From CAWAYR01 sp050250875 (GTDB lineage Bacteria > Acidobacteriota > Vicinamibacteria > Vicinamibacterales > UBA2999): 64,000 nt of DNA. The notes under the pieces were generated by a model that saw nothing but the letters and a program-made list of their open reading frames with translations, did no database searches and was not told the DNA's origin. The position numbers and the translations under genes are program-made. Location: NCBI GenBank assembly GCA_050250875.1, contig JBFWNV010000003.1:310001-374000 (forward strand). The letters are read 5' to 3'. Positions 47,118 to 55,495 of the stretch are shown here, one piece after another. Every line of letters starts with the position of its first letter. Positions within the stretch are counted from its first letter, which is position 1.

Positions 47118-49586
47118 GTGGCGAGCAACTACAAGTACATCGGTCACAACTACACGACGCCCGACCTGGTGGCGAAGGTCACCGGCAAGGCGCGCTACGC
47201 GGAAGATCACCGCGCCGAGGGCATGCTGTTCGTCAAGCTGCTGCTCAGCCCGATGCCGCACGCGCGGGTCGTCAACGTCGACGCCTCGCGGGCGCTGGCG
47301 CTGCCCGGCGTGAAAGCGATCCTGCGGGCCAGCGACTTCCCGCCCCCGCCGGCGCCGCCGACGCCGCCCGGCGGTCAGGCGCCGCCACCGCCGCCGCTGC
47401 CGCCCGAGATCGCCCTCACCGACGAACCGGTCTACCAGGGCGAGCCCATCCTGGCCATCGCCGCGGTCGACGAGTCGACCGCCGCCGAGGCGATCGAGCT
47501 GGTCAACGTCACCTACGAGCCGCTGCCCTTCGTGACCGATCCGCTCGACAGCCTGCGGCCCGGCGGCCCCAACGCGCGCACCCAGGGCAACGTCTACACC
47601 GGCGCCGGCCCGACGCTGAAGGTCACCGACCTCAAGTGGACCGAGGCCGACTTCGCCGACGCCGCCGAGGGCCGCCTGCCGATGGGCGAGGCGCCCGACA
47701 CGTTCGCGTTCGGCGATCTCGAGGCCGGCTTCAAGGCCAGCGACCTCATCCTCGACGAGAGCATCCTGTCGCAGGGCACCGGCCACCAGCCGCTCGAGAC
47801 GCGCACGGCGATGGCGCACTGGCAGAACGGCAAGCTGCATCTCTACGGCTCGACGCAGAGCGTCGCCCAGACGGTGCCGAACATCGCCCGCCTGGTCGGC
47901 ATCAAGCCCGAAGAGGTGGTGCTCATCAGCGAGTACACCGGCGGCGGCTTCGGCAGCAAGATCCCGGGCAGCCACAGCATGGCCATCCCGGCGCTGATGG
48001 CCAAGAAGACCGGCACGCCGGTGATGATGCGCATCACCCGCGAAGAGGAGCACTACATCGGGCGCGCCCGCGCCGGCATCCAGGGCCGCTGCCGGATCGG
48101 CTTCCGCAAGGACGGCAAGATCCTGGCGATGGACTTCTTCACGCTGCAGGACAACGGCCCCTACAACCCGCAGGGCGACCACCGCTCGGCGGGGTCGATG
48201 GCGACGCTGACCTTCCAGCCCGAGGCCTTCCGCTGGCGCGGCATCTCGGTGCTCACCAACACGCCGCCGCGCACGTCGCAGCGCTCGCCGGGCGGCATGC
48301 AGATGAACGCCATCCTCGATCCGATCATGGCGCAGGCCGCCAAGAAGCTCGGCATCGACCACGTCGAACTGCTCAAGATCAACGCCCCGGTGGGCAAGGC
48401 GCCGTACGGCCCGGTCGTGCCGGCCACCAAGAAGCAGGCCTACGTCACCCAGGCCAACGTCCGCGAAGCGCTCGATCAGGGCGCGGCGCTCTTCGGCTGG
48501 GAGCAGAAGAAGGCGGTCTCGGGCCAGCGGCGCGGCACCAAGGTGCGCGGCATCGGCGTGGCGGTGGGGCCCTACACGGCCGGCTCGATCGGCTTCGACG
48601 GGCTGGCCATCATCCGGCCCGACGGCAAGGTGCAGGTGCAGACCGGCATCGGCAACCTCGGCACCGAGTCGGTGTTCGACTGCCAGCGTGTCTACGCCGA
48701 AGTGCTCGACACGCCGTGGGAGCAGTTCGAGATCGTCTGGGGCAACACCGAACGCGGCCTGCCGTGGACGTGCGTCTCGGCCGGCAGCCAGACCGTGCAC
48801 GCGATGACCCGCGCCGCCCACGCCGGCGCCACCGCCCTCAAGACCAACCTGCAGGAAGTGGCGGCGCGCGCGCTCGGCGGCAGCCCGGCCAGCTACCAGG
48901 TGGCCAACGGCCGCGTCTTCAGCGGCGGCCGCAGCCTGAGCTTCGCCGACGCGGCGAAGAAGGCCATCGAGTACGGCGGCAAGTTCGACGGCCACGAAGG
49001 GCCCGAGGACATCAACGTCTTCACCAAGCGCTCGCTGGCCGCGGTGGCCGGCCAGGGCCTGGTCGGCGTCGCCAAGGACAACTACAAACGCGACGGCAAC
49101 ACCCACTCGTTCGTCGCCGGCTTCGCCGAGGTGGAGGTGGACGTCGAGACCGGGGCGTGGCACATCGTCGAGTACGCGGCGGTCGGCGACGTCGGCACCA
49201 TCCTCCATCCGCGCAACCTGTTCGGCCAGACCTTCGGCGGGTCGATGCTCGGCATCGGCCACACGCAGGCTCAGAAGTGGGTCTACGACAAGCAGTACGG
49301 CGTGGCCCTGGCGCGGCGGTTCCACCACAACAAGCCGCCGACCATCATGGACATCCCGCGCGCCGTCAAGATCGACGCCACCAACATCCCCGATCCCGAG
49401 ACGCCGGTCGGCGCCCGCGGCATCGGTGAGCCGCCGGTCGGCGCCGGCTGCGGCGCGGTGGCCGCGGCGCTGGTCGACGCGCTCGGGGCCGAGGCGTTCC
49501 GGCGCATGCCGATCACGCCCGACCTGATCCTCACGTCGATCGAAGCGAAGACCTGGCAGCACGATGCGCTCACGGCGCACATTTAA
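47118..49586 (+). CDS. Molybdopterin-binding catalytic subunit of molybdenum hydroxylase
   Basis: 822 residues from GTG 47118. It shows the family segments Thr-Gly-Lys-Ala-Arg-Tyr-Ala-Glu-Asp, Gly-Gly-Gly-Phe-Gly-Ser-Lys and Thr-Ser-Gln-Arg-Ser-Pro-Gly-Gly-Met-Gln, with catalytic Glu771 in Gly-Ile-Gly-Glu-Pro-Pro-Val-Gly. There is no signal of its own, so it probably travels with the Tat-exported 2Fe-2S subunit. A Pro-rich insert (about residues 76-96) is absent from the otherwise similar orphan paralogue at 29513. The substrate is unknown; aldehydes or N-heterocycles are usual for the family. Confidence 0.95.
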   Translation: MASNYKYIGHNYTTPDLVAKVTGKARYAEDHRAEGMLFVKLLLSPMPHARVVNVDASRALALPGVKAILRASDFPPPPAPPTPPGGQAPPPPPLPPEIALTDEPVYQGEPILAIAAVDESTAAEAIELVNVTYEPLPFVTDPLDSLRPGGPNARTQGNVYTGAGPTLKVTDLKWTEADFADAAEGRLPMGEAPDTFAFGDLEAGFKASDLILDESILSQGTGHQPLETRTAMAHWQNGKLHLYGSTQSVAQTVPNIARLVGIKPEEVVLISEYTGGGFGSKIPGSHSMAIPALMAKKTGTPVMMRITREEEHYIGRARAGIQGRCRIGFRKDGKILAMDFFTLQDNGPYNPQGDHRSAGSMATLTFQPEAFRWRGISVLTNTPPRTSQRSPGGMQMNAILDPIMAQAAKKLGIDHVELLKINAPVGKAPYGPVVPATKKQAYVTQANVREALDQGAALFGWEQKKAVSGQRRGTKVRGIGVAVGPYTAGSIGFDGLAIIRPDGKVQVQTGIGNLGTESVFDCQRVYAEVLDTPWEQFEIVWGNTERGLPWTCVSAGSQTVHAMTRAAHAGATALKTNLQEVAARALGGSPASYQVANGRVFSGGRSLSFADAAKKAIEYGGKFDGHEGPEDINVFTKRSLAAVAGQGLVGVAKDNYKRDGNTHSFVAGFAEVEVDVETGAWHIVEYAAVGDVGTILHPRNLFGQTFGGSMLGIGHTQAQKWVYDKQYGVALARRFHHNKPPTIMDIPRAVKIDATNIPDPETPVGARGIGEPPVGAGCGAVAAALVDALGAEAFRRMPITPDLILTSIEAKTWQHDALTAHI

Positions 49587-49601
49587 GGGGAGCATCGAAT
49601 C

Positions 49602-50621
49602 ATGGCTGTGATTCACGACATGATGCCGGCGTTCGAGCTGTTCCTGCCGTCGAGCGTCGACGACGCGCTGGCACTGCTCGACCGGCACGGCAGCGACGCC
49701 TGGGTGATGGCGGGCGGGCTCGACAGCTTCGACTGGCTGAAGGACCGCATCCGCAAGCCGCGCTACGTCGTCGACCTGGGCGGCATCGACGCCCTGCGCG
49801 GCGTCAAGGCGGCGGGCGACGGCGTCGAGATCGGCGCCATGACCACGCTCACCGAGCTGGTCCGCCACCCGCTCATCCGCGAGAAGTTCGGCGTGCTGAT
49901 GGAAGGCGCCGAGGCGGCCGCCTCGCCGCAGATCCGCAACCAGGGCACCATCGGCGGCAACCTGTCGCAGGACGCGCGCTGCTGGTACTACCGCGCCGGC
50001 TGGTCGTGCTACCGCGCCGGCGGCAACATCTGCTACGCCGACACGCCGACCGCCATCAACCGCGAGCACGCCATCTTCGGCGCCGACCGCTGCGTGGCGG
50101 TGAACCCGTCCGACACGGCGCCGGCGATGATCGCGCTCGACGCCCAGTTCGTCATCCGCTCGGCGGGCCGCGAACGCGTGGTCAGCGCCCAGGACTACTT
50201 CGTCGGTCCGGGCGTGGACATCACCCGCCTGACGACGCTGCAGCCGGGCGAACTGCTCACCGCCATCCGCATCCCCGGCACCTGGGCCGGGGCGCAGTTC
50301 TACACCGAGAAGGTCGCCGACCGGAAGGTGTGGGACTTCCCGCTGATGAACGTGGCTTCGGCGATGAAGACCTCGGGTGAGACCATCCAGCAGATGCGCC
50401 TGGTGGTCAACGCCGTGGCGGCGCGGCCGATGCGGCTCGAAGCCGTCGAGCAGTTCGTCGCCGGCAAGCCGCGCAACGAAGAGACCGCCGCCGCGGCCGG
50501 TGAACTGGCCGTCCGCGGCGCGGTGCCGCTGGCGCACAATGCCTACAAGATTCCGCTGATGCGGAACCTGGTCAAGCGCGCCGTGCGCGGAGGGGACGTC
50601 GGATGGGCATCGACTTCCTAA
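49602..50621 (+). CDS. FAD-binding subunit of molybdenum hydroxylase, with extra Cys cluster site
   Basis: 339 residues. The FAD site is shown by Val-Met-Ala-Gly-Gly-Leu-Asp-Ser and Gln-Ile-Arg-Asn-Gln-Gly-Thr-Ile-Gly-Gly-Asn-Leu. Next comes a Cys-rich stretch (Arg-Cys-Trp-Tyr-Tyr, Trp-Ser-Cys-Tyr, Ile-Cys-Tyr-Ala, Asp-Arg-Cys-Val-Ala), giving four Cys. Similar Cys sets bind a 4Fe-4S cluster in PaoB/YagS and 4-hydroxybenzoyl-CoA reductase. A GGGGAG ribosome site precedes the ATG. It overlaps the cytochrome b gene start by 19 bp, so the electron path FeS/FAD to heme is encoded on one transcript. Confidence 0.93.
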   Translation: MAVIHDMMPAFELFLPSSVDDALALLDRHGSDAWVMAGGLDSFDWLKDRIRKPRYVVDLGGIDALRGVKAAGDGVEIGAMTTLTELVRHPLIREKFGVLMEGAEAAASPQIRNQGTIGGNLSQDARCWYYRAGWSCYRAGGNICYADTPTAINREHAIFGADRCVAVNPSDTAPAMIALDAQFVIRSAGRERVVSAQDYFVGPGVDITRLTTLQPGELLTAIRIPGTWAGAQFYTEKVADRKVWDFPLMNVASAMKTSGETIQQMRLVVNAVAARPMRLEAVEQFVAGKPRNEETAAAAGELAVRGAVPLAHNAYKIPLMRNLVKRAVRGGDVGWASTS

Positions 50622-51457
50622 CCCGGGGCATCAGCCCCTGGGGCCAGTCGATCTTCACCCACATCTCGTGGGACCTGCTCTGGGTGTCGTTCTTCGCCGG
50701 GGTGGTGTTCCTGGCGGCGCACTCGGTGTACATGCTGCTGTCGGCCCACACGAAGCGGGCGGCCGCCGAGGTCGACGCCCTCGAAGCGAAGATGCCGGGG
50801 CTGCCGCCGAAGATCCAGCGCCACAGCTTCGCGGCGCGGGCGTTCCACTGGGTGATGGCGGCGTCGATGTTCACGCTGCTCTTCACCTCGTTCCTGCCGA
50901 TCGTCGGCGTGAAGTTCGCCTGGGTGCAGTGGCACTGGATCGCCGGCCTGGTGCTCACCGCGTCGATCCTGTTCCACCTGGTCCATGCCACGTTCTTCAT
51001 GGACTTCTGGTCGATCTGGATCGGGCCCAAGGACATCCCCGAGTTCAAGTCGGAGATGCTGCGCGAGCTCGGCCGGGAAGCCGGCGGACCCAAGCCGGCC
51101 AAGTACCCGCTCGGCAACCGCCTCTATCACCTGGCGCTGGTCGTCACCGGCCTGACCGCCACCGTGACCGGGCTGTTCATGATGAAGAAGGTGCAGACGC
51201 CCTTCTTCCTGCGCGATCCGTACATCCTGGCCGACACCACCTGGGGCTGGATGTACGTCGGCCACGGCGTGGCCGGCGTGGCGCTGGTCGGCCTGACCAT
51301 GGCCCACGTCTACTTCGCCATCCGGCCGGAGAAGTTCTGGCTCACCAAGTCGATGCTGTTCGGCACCATCACCCGCCGGCAGTACCTCGAGCACCACGAC
51401 CCGGCGCGCTGGCGCGTGCCCGGCTCCGAGCCGGTCGGCGGCCGTCCGTCGGAATAG
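50603..51457 (+). CDS. Cytochrome b subunit, formate-dehydrogenase-gamma/NapC-partner type
   Basis: 284 residues with transmembrane segments at about 20-48, 90-110, 115-140, 165-190 and 215-240. Histidines suited to b-heme ligation lie in Phe-His-Trp-Val-Met, Gln-Trp-His-Trp-Ile, Phe-His-Leu-Val-His and Val-Gly-His-Gly. It resembles the di-heme b-type subunits that pass electrons from periplasmic dehydrogenases to quinone. Its overlap with the FAD-subunit gene implies that this molybdenum hydroxylase is membrane-anchored and respiratory-linked. Confidence 0.9.
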   Translation: MGIDFLTRGISPWGQSIFTHISWDLLWVSFFAGVVFLAAHSVYMLLSAHTKRAAAEVDALEAKMPGLPPKIQRHSFAARAFHWVMAASMFTLLFTSFLPIVGVKFAWVQWHWIAGLVLTASILFHLVHATFFMDFWSIWIGPKDIPEFKSEMLRELGREAGGPKPAKYPLGNRLYHLALVVTGLTATVTGLFMMKKVQTPFFLRDPYILADTTWGWMYVGHGVAGVALVGLTMAHVYFAIRPEKFWLTKSMLFGTITRRQYLEHHDPARWRVPGSEPVGGRPSE

Positions 51458-51466
51458 CAGGACTCG

Positions 51467-51877
51467 ATGCGTGAACAGATGGTCGCCCGCTGCGACCACA
51501 TCGAAGAAGCCTACGAGTTCATGCTCGCCTACGCCGCCCAGGGGCTGGCGAGCGACGCGGGATCGAACGCCGGGTCGCAGGTGCGGCAGTTCCTGTCGCG
51601 CCTCGACGCGGCGCTCACCGGGCTGGGGGACGTCTTCCGGGCGGTGGTCGCAGCCGAGACACCGGCGGCGGCCGACAAGTACGCGCCGTTCATCGCCGTG
51701 CTCGATCGCGATGCTGCCGCCGCCCAGGCGGCGGTGCAACTCGTGCTCGCCCAGCCCGGCATCAGCTCGCAGCTGGTCGACAACCTGAACGCGTCGATCC
51801 ACCTGCGGGCGCTGCTCACCGACATCTTCCTGGTCGACGAGACGCTCAAGGGCAGCCAAGCCGCGACCAAAGCCTGA
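51467..51877 (+). CDS. Small helical protein of unknown function at operon end
   Basis: 136 residues, no signal peptide or membrane segment, rich in Ala and predicted largely helical. It begins 9 bp after the cytochrome b stop and is followed by a hairpin, so it belongs to the molybdenum hydroxylase operon. I do not recognise the family. Position suggests an assembly, maturation or regulatory helper, but that is only inference. Confidence 0.8.
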   Translation: MREQMVARCDHIEEAYEFMLAYAAQGLASDAGSNAGSQVRQFLSRLDAALTGLGDVFRAVVAAETPAAADKYAPFIAVLDRDAAAAQAAVQLVLAQPGISSQLVDNLNASIHLRALLTDIFLVDETLKGSQAATKA

Positions 51878-51883
51878 GGCCTG

Positions 51884-52018
51884 GCGGGGCTCGGGGCTCG
51901 GGGCTCGGGACCGAAGAACCAGGGCCCGGCAGATTCTTGCCGGGCCTTCGCGTGTACGCCGACCTGCGTCAGTTCGACAGCGTGAGGGTCCGTCCCCAGG
52001 CCCCGAGCCCCGAGTCCC
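51884..52018. repeat. Palindromic GGGGCTC-heptamer element, copy B
   Basis: A left arm of tandem GGGGCTC heptamers (51884-51909) and an inverted right arm (52000-52018) flank a 9-bp hairpin (51923-51946) and the motif GCGTCAGTTC (51966-51975). The parts and order match the copy at 31947-32115. It fills the gap between two convergent genes. Confidence 0.75.
51923..51946. terminator. Terminator-like hairpin between convergent genes
   Basis: GGCCCGGCA (51923-51931) pairs perfectly with TGCCGGGCC (51938-51946) around a 6-nt loop, followed by TTCG. It lies 46 bp after the last gene of the molybdenum hydroxylase operon and before the convergent cupin gene stop, so it could terminate both. The U-tract is very short. 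Confidence 0.55.
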
Positions 52019-52020
52019 GC

Positions 52021-52530
52021 CTATCTTTCCGGATCGAACCGGAACACCAGATAGCTGATCGGCGCGTCGAGCACGCTGAAGCTGTGCACGGTACCGGCCG
52101 GGATGACCACGACGTCGCCCGGGCCGACACGGCGGCTCTCGCCGCCCTCGCGCGTGCCGGTCAGGCTCGGCCCGGCGCCGAGGCGCGTCAGGTCGGTGGG
52201 CTTGGCCGCGCCCAGCGTCCCCCCCACCGTGATCGTGCCGCTGCCATGGAGGATGTAGTAAGTCTCGGTGGCCCGCTCGTGGATGAGCGCGCCGGCCTCG
52301 GCCCGGTCGCGGTGCAGCATCGCCACGGTGGCCAGGCCGCCCCGCACCGGCACGATCTTCATCGGCTGATCGACGGCGCTCTTGACGATGCCGGTCTCGA
52401 GGAACTGCGCGATCTCGGCCGGCGTGACGAACGCCGCCGGCGCCGGCGCGGCGGGTGACGGGGTCTGGGCGGCGGCCGGCAGCGCCACGGCCATCAGGAC
52501 GAGCACGACAACGATCGGCATCGACGGCAC
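52021..52530 (-). CDS. Exported cupin-domain protein
   Basis: 169 residues with a signal peptide (about 1-22, Ala-Ala-Ala-Gln). The cupin core lies at about 70-160. Motif 1 is His-Glu-Arg-Ala-Thr-Glu-Thr-Tyr-Tyr-Ile-Leu-His-Gly-Ser-Gly. Motif 2 ends Pro-Gly-Asp-Val-Val-Val-Ile-Pro-Ala-Gly-Thr-Val-His-Ser-Phe. The His/Glu/His set could bind a metal. Substrate and role are unknown. A 93-bp gap separates it from the HD-domain gene on the same strand. Confidence 0.9.
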   Translation of the reverse strand: MPSMPIVVVLVLMAVALPAAAQTPSPAAPAPAAFVTPAEIAQFLETGIVKSAVDQPMKIVPVRGGLATVAMLHRDRAEAGALIHERATETYYILHGSGTITVGGTLGAAKPTDLTRLGAGPSLTGTREGGESRRVGPGDVVVIPAGTVHSFSVLDAPISYLVFRFDPER

Positions 52531-52623
52531 TCCCCGTCGCGGAATCGGCGCGACGCACGGCGGCGTCCGCGGCAGGCGGACGGGCCGCCGGCATTATGAA
52601 CGATGGGCGGGACGGGCGGCCGG

Positions 52624-53964
52624 CTATGCCGCGTGCGAGGTCGCGGCGTCCGTCGCCCGCAGCACCTCGCACATCGCCTCGACGCTGCGGGCGCACAGCT
52701 TGTTGCGATCGACGTCCCGCCCCAGCTCGGCGACGACCGCGTCGGTGTCGAGGCCGCGCCGGTAGGGCCGATCCGACCGCAGGGCGTCGGTGACGTCGAC
52801 GACGGCGAGGACGCGCGCCGCCGGACCGAGGGCGGCGCCGCCGAGTCCGAGGTGGTAGCCCGATCCGTCGAGCCGTTCGTGGTGGCAGGCGGCGTCGAAG
52901 GCGAGATCGCGGAACACCGGCACCGCCTCGAGGATCTGGTGCGTGTGCTGCGTGTGCGACCGCATCAGCGGCCACTCCTGCTCGCTGAGTGTGCCCGGTT
53001 TGTCGAGCACGCTGTTGGGCACGCCGAGCTTGCCGATGTCGTGCAGCAGCGCCGCCCGGCGCAGCTTGGTCAGGCTGCGCTCGGCGGCGCCGAGCCGCCC
53101 CGCCGCCGCGACCGCGTAGGCGGCGACCCGCCGCGAGTGGTCGTGCGTGTACGGCGACTTGGCATCGATCACGCCGGCGAAGGCGTCGACGATGCGGTCG
53201 AGGCGGGTGTCGTCGGCCTCGACCAGCGCCGGTGCCGGCGCATCGCGATGCAGCAGCTCCACGGCATCGACGGTGGCCAGGTCGCGCCAGAAGAGCGCGT
53301 CGTGCGCGACGGCGTTGGCGACCTCGACCAGGGCCGGACTGAACCAGCGGCCGGCACGGTCGCGGACGACGTCGAGCGCCGCCTGCCGGCCGTGCTCCTG
53401 CCAGAAGATCTCGAGCACCTGCGCGATGCCGATGATCTGGGCGAGCAGCGGAATCTCGTCGCCGCGCAACCCGTGCGGCTGGCCGCCGCCGTCCCAGTGC
53501 TCGTCCATGGCGCGGATCGCCTCGGCCGTCGCCGCGGACAGGCCGAGGTCGAGGGCGATCGCGGCGCCGCGATCGCAGCGGATCTGGAACAGCTCGGTCT
53601 CGGCGCGCGGCCCGGCCGCCGCCAGGGCGATCACGCGGCCGACGCGCCGCATCGGGCCGTCGCTGCGGCCGGCCCAGGCCAGGCCGTAGCGGACCTTCTG
53701 CGACCAGCGCCGCCAGTCGGTGAGCCAGACGGCGCGCTTGGCCAGGTGGTCGCTGCCGCCGAACAGCTGGTGGACGCGGGCGGCGTTGCTCGAGCAACCG
53801 GCGTCCTTGAGCAGCAGGGCATGGAAGAGGTCGGCGCGATCGGCGTCGCCCAGCTTCAGCAGGTCGGCGCACTGCATGCCGATCACCGCCGATCGGGCGG
53901 CGTGGCCCTGCGGGTGGCCCTCGGTGATGTCGAGGGCCCGCGACAGCCCGGCGATGACGTCCAT
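52624..53964 (-). CDS. Double-HD phosphohydrolase with C-terminal HD-GYP domain
   Basis: 446 residues from Met 53964. The N-terminal half (about 1-240) is HD-like but degenerate: where His-Asp is expected it reads Leu-Leu-Lys-Asp-Ala-Gly, and the GYP equivalent reads Gly-Gly-Gly-Gln-Pro. The C-terminal half (about 270-430) is canonical HD-GYP: Leu-Leu-His-Asp-Ile-Gly-Lys-Leu-Gly, His-His-Glu-Arg-Leu-Asp-Gly-Ser-Gly-Tyr, and Asp-Ala-Leu-Arg-Ser-Asp-Arg-Pro-Tyr. Canonical HD-GYP domains hydrolyse cyclic-di-GMP. The frame extends upstream to 54087 with a basic, low-complexity segment. Confidence 0.88.
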   Translation of the reverse strand: MDVIAGLSRALDITEGHPQGHAARSAVIGMQCADLLKLGDADRADLFHALLLKDAGCSSNAARVHQLFGGSDHLAKRAVWLTDWRRWSQKVRYGLAWAGRSDGPMRRVGRVIALAAAGPRAETELFQIRCDRGAAIALDLGLSAATAEAIRAMDEHWDGGGQPHGLRGDEIPLLAQIIGIAQVLEIFWQEHGRQAALDVVRDRAGRWFSPALVEVANAVAHDALFWRDLATVDAVELLHRDAPAPALVEADDTRLDRIVDAFAGVIDAKSPYTHDHSRRVAAYAVAAAGRLGAAERSLTKLRRAALLHDIGKLGVPNSVLDKPGTLSEQEWPLMRSHTQHTHQILEAVPVFRDLAFDAACHHERLDGSGYHLGLGGAALGPAARVLAVVDVTDALRSDRPYRRGLDTDAVVAELGRDVDRNKLCARSVEAMCEVLRATDAATSHAA

Positions 53965-54163
53965 CACCGGCACCACGGCCGGAGCCGGTTCCTCGGCGGC
54001 ATGACGAACGGCGGACCGGCGCACGCCGTGGCCTGAGCAAATCCGGTGCCCCGCGCCGGCTGCGCGGCGCCGCGCGCCGCTGCGCATCCCGCCCGGGCCG
54101 CGGCGCCCGGCGGAGCCGTCTGGCGTCAGGCGGATGGACAGAGGCCGGCAGCCCGGCCGCGGC

Positions 54164-54601
54164 TCAGATCGTGACCGGCTTCTCGACGACGAAGAAGTTG
54201 TTCTCCGTCTCCTGGATGGTCACCTCGATGCGGTAGGTGACGCCGCGGCCGGGATACTGCGCGGCGATGAGAGCGGCGACCTTGTCGAAGACGTAGTGGG
54301 CGACGTTCTCGACGCTCGGTCCCTTGCCCTTGAGGACGACCACGCCCTCGGGCTCGAAGAGCGCCGGGTTCATGAAGGTCGTGTCCGACTCGACGACGAG
54401 CATCTTGTGGTCGAGGTCGCGCATCACGGCCTTGATGTGGCCGAAGTCGAGCGACATGTCGAGGTCGTCGCGGGGGAACGCCTCGGTGGCGATGCTGACC
54501 GTGCCGCGCCACGTGTGGCCGTGCACGAATCGGCACTCGCCGGGATAGCCGAGCTGGCGGTGCCCGGTGTGGAACTTGGCGTGGACGATGATTTTTTCCA
54601 T
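54164..54601 (-). CDS. 6-pyruvoyl-tetrahydropterin synthase / QueD family protein
   Basis: 145 residues, the family size. Zinc ligands are His in Phe-His-Thr-Gly-His and the pair in Cys-Arg-Phe-Val-His-Gly-His, with the catalytic Cys at the start of that motif. A Leu-Asp-Phe-Gly-His-Ile segment and C-terminal Glu follow. QueD makes 6-carboxy-tetrahydropterin for queuosine; pterin side-branch roles are also possible. No other queuosine genes are in the window, so the pathway is not proven. The Met at 54601 was chosen as the family start. Confidence 0.9.
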   Translation of the reverse strand: MEKIIVHAKFHTGHRQLGYPGECRFVHGHTWRGTVSIATEAFPRDDLDMSLDFGHIKAVMRDLDHKMLVVESDTTFMNPALFEPEGVVVLKGKGPSVENVAHYVFDKVAALIAAQYPGRGVTYRIEVTIQETENNFFVVEKPVTI

Positions 54602-54834
54602 GGCGACCGCCGCGCCGGAGCGCGGCCTCTTCCCAGTATAGGCGCCGGCCCCGGGCTCCCCCGGGCAGCGCCCGGCGTCACCTGGGAGCGCGACGATCTG
54701 CGGGCCGGGGCCCGCCGTTGTTCTGGCTGGATCCAGACCTGCCCCTGCGCAGCGCCGTGCAGCCGGCCCTGGCGGTGAACGGTTCCAGCCGCAACTCGCG
54801 CGGCACGGTCCATGCACTCGAGCTGGTCATGTCG

Positions 54835-55374
54835 ATGACGTTCACCTCTCGGCCCGTTCGACGTTCGCTCCGGCTCCTCCCGCTCCTGGGCGCGGCGTGC
54901 CTCGCCGCCGTGACGCCGGCGGCCGCCGACGCGCCGGAACGCGACACCCGGACGTGGACCGACGGCAAGGTGCGGGTCACCTTCTCGGTGCCGGAGACCT
55001 ACGGCGACTGCCGGCCGCGCCATCTGGCCGACAGCGTCTACACCGACGGCGTGCCGACACGGTGGCGGCTGGCCGGCCGGTTCAACGTCGGCTACATCGC
55101 CGACGGCGAGTTCACGATCGTCAAGGTGATCCCGGTGGATCAGCTGGGCGACCTGGCGCTGACCATCGAGTATCCGTCCCACGCCGAGATCCGGCCGCAC
55201 ACGAGCGGCGTCTTCGAGTACCACATCGAGCCGCAGATCGAGGTGTTCGACGAGGGGGGCCGCAAGAGCCACTTCATCGGCGGCGATCTCGCCCGCGCCG
55301 CCGGCACGCTCGGGCCCGGCGGTCAGGACTGGGACGTCTTCTGCGCCTCGACGACCAGCAGCGCGGCCCCCTGA
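54835..55374 (+). CDS. Exported protein of unknown function
   Basis: 179 residues from ATG 54835, with a signal peptide (Arg-rich n-region, hydrophobic about 13-28, Ala-Ala-Ala-Asp). The mature part is beta-rich with no family I recognise. Two Cys (in Asp-Cys-Arg-Pro and Phe-Cys-Ala-Ser) could form a disulfide. Neighbours are a divergent QueD-like gene and an ABC permease 121 bp downstream. Another ATG lies 6 bp upstream. Confidence 0.7.
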   Translation: MTFTSRPVRRSLRLLPLLGAACLAAVTPAAADAPERDTRTWTDGKVRVTFSVPETYGDCRPRHLADSVYTDGVPTRWRLAGRFNVGYIADGEFTIVKVIPVDQLGDLALTIEYPSHAEIRPHTSGVFEYHIEPQIEVFDEGGRKSHFIGGDLARAAGTLGPGGQDWDVFCASTTSSAAP

Positions 55375-55495
55375 GCGGCGGCCGTACAGGGTCGGGCGCC
55401 GACGGACTACAGATCGGGTGACCCCCGGGGTCGATTGACAACGGACGGGCCGGCGCGGTAGATCCGGCCGGTCCTTCGATCGTCACGGTCACCCA

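Noticed and set aside
47073..50537. A 1154-codon open frame antisense to the molybdenum hydroxylase genes
   Set aside because: It is the mirror of strongly GC3-biased genes. Its translation is low-complexity Arg/Ala/Gly/His with no domain, while the sense frames have full catalytic motifs.
50618..54040. A 1140-codon minus-strand open frame across cytochrome b, the small protein and the HD gene
   Set aside because: It crosses several well-supported genes in a different frame and has no recognisable domain; codon bias explains its length.
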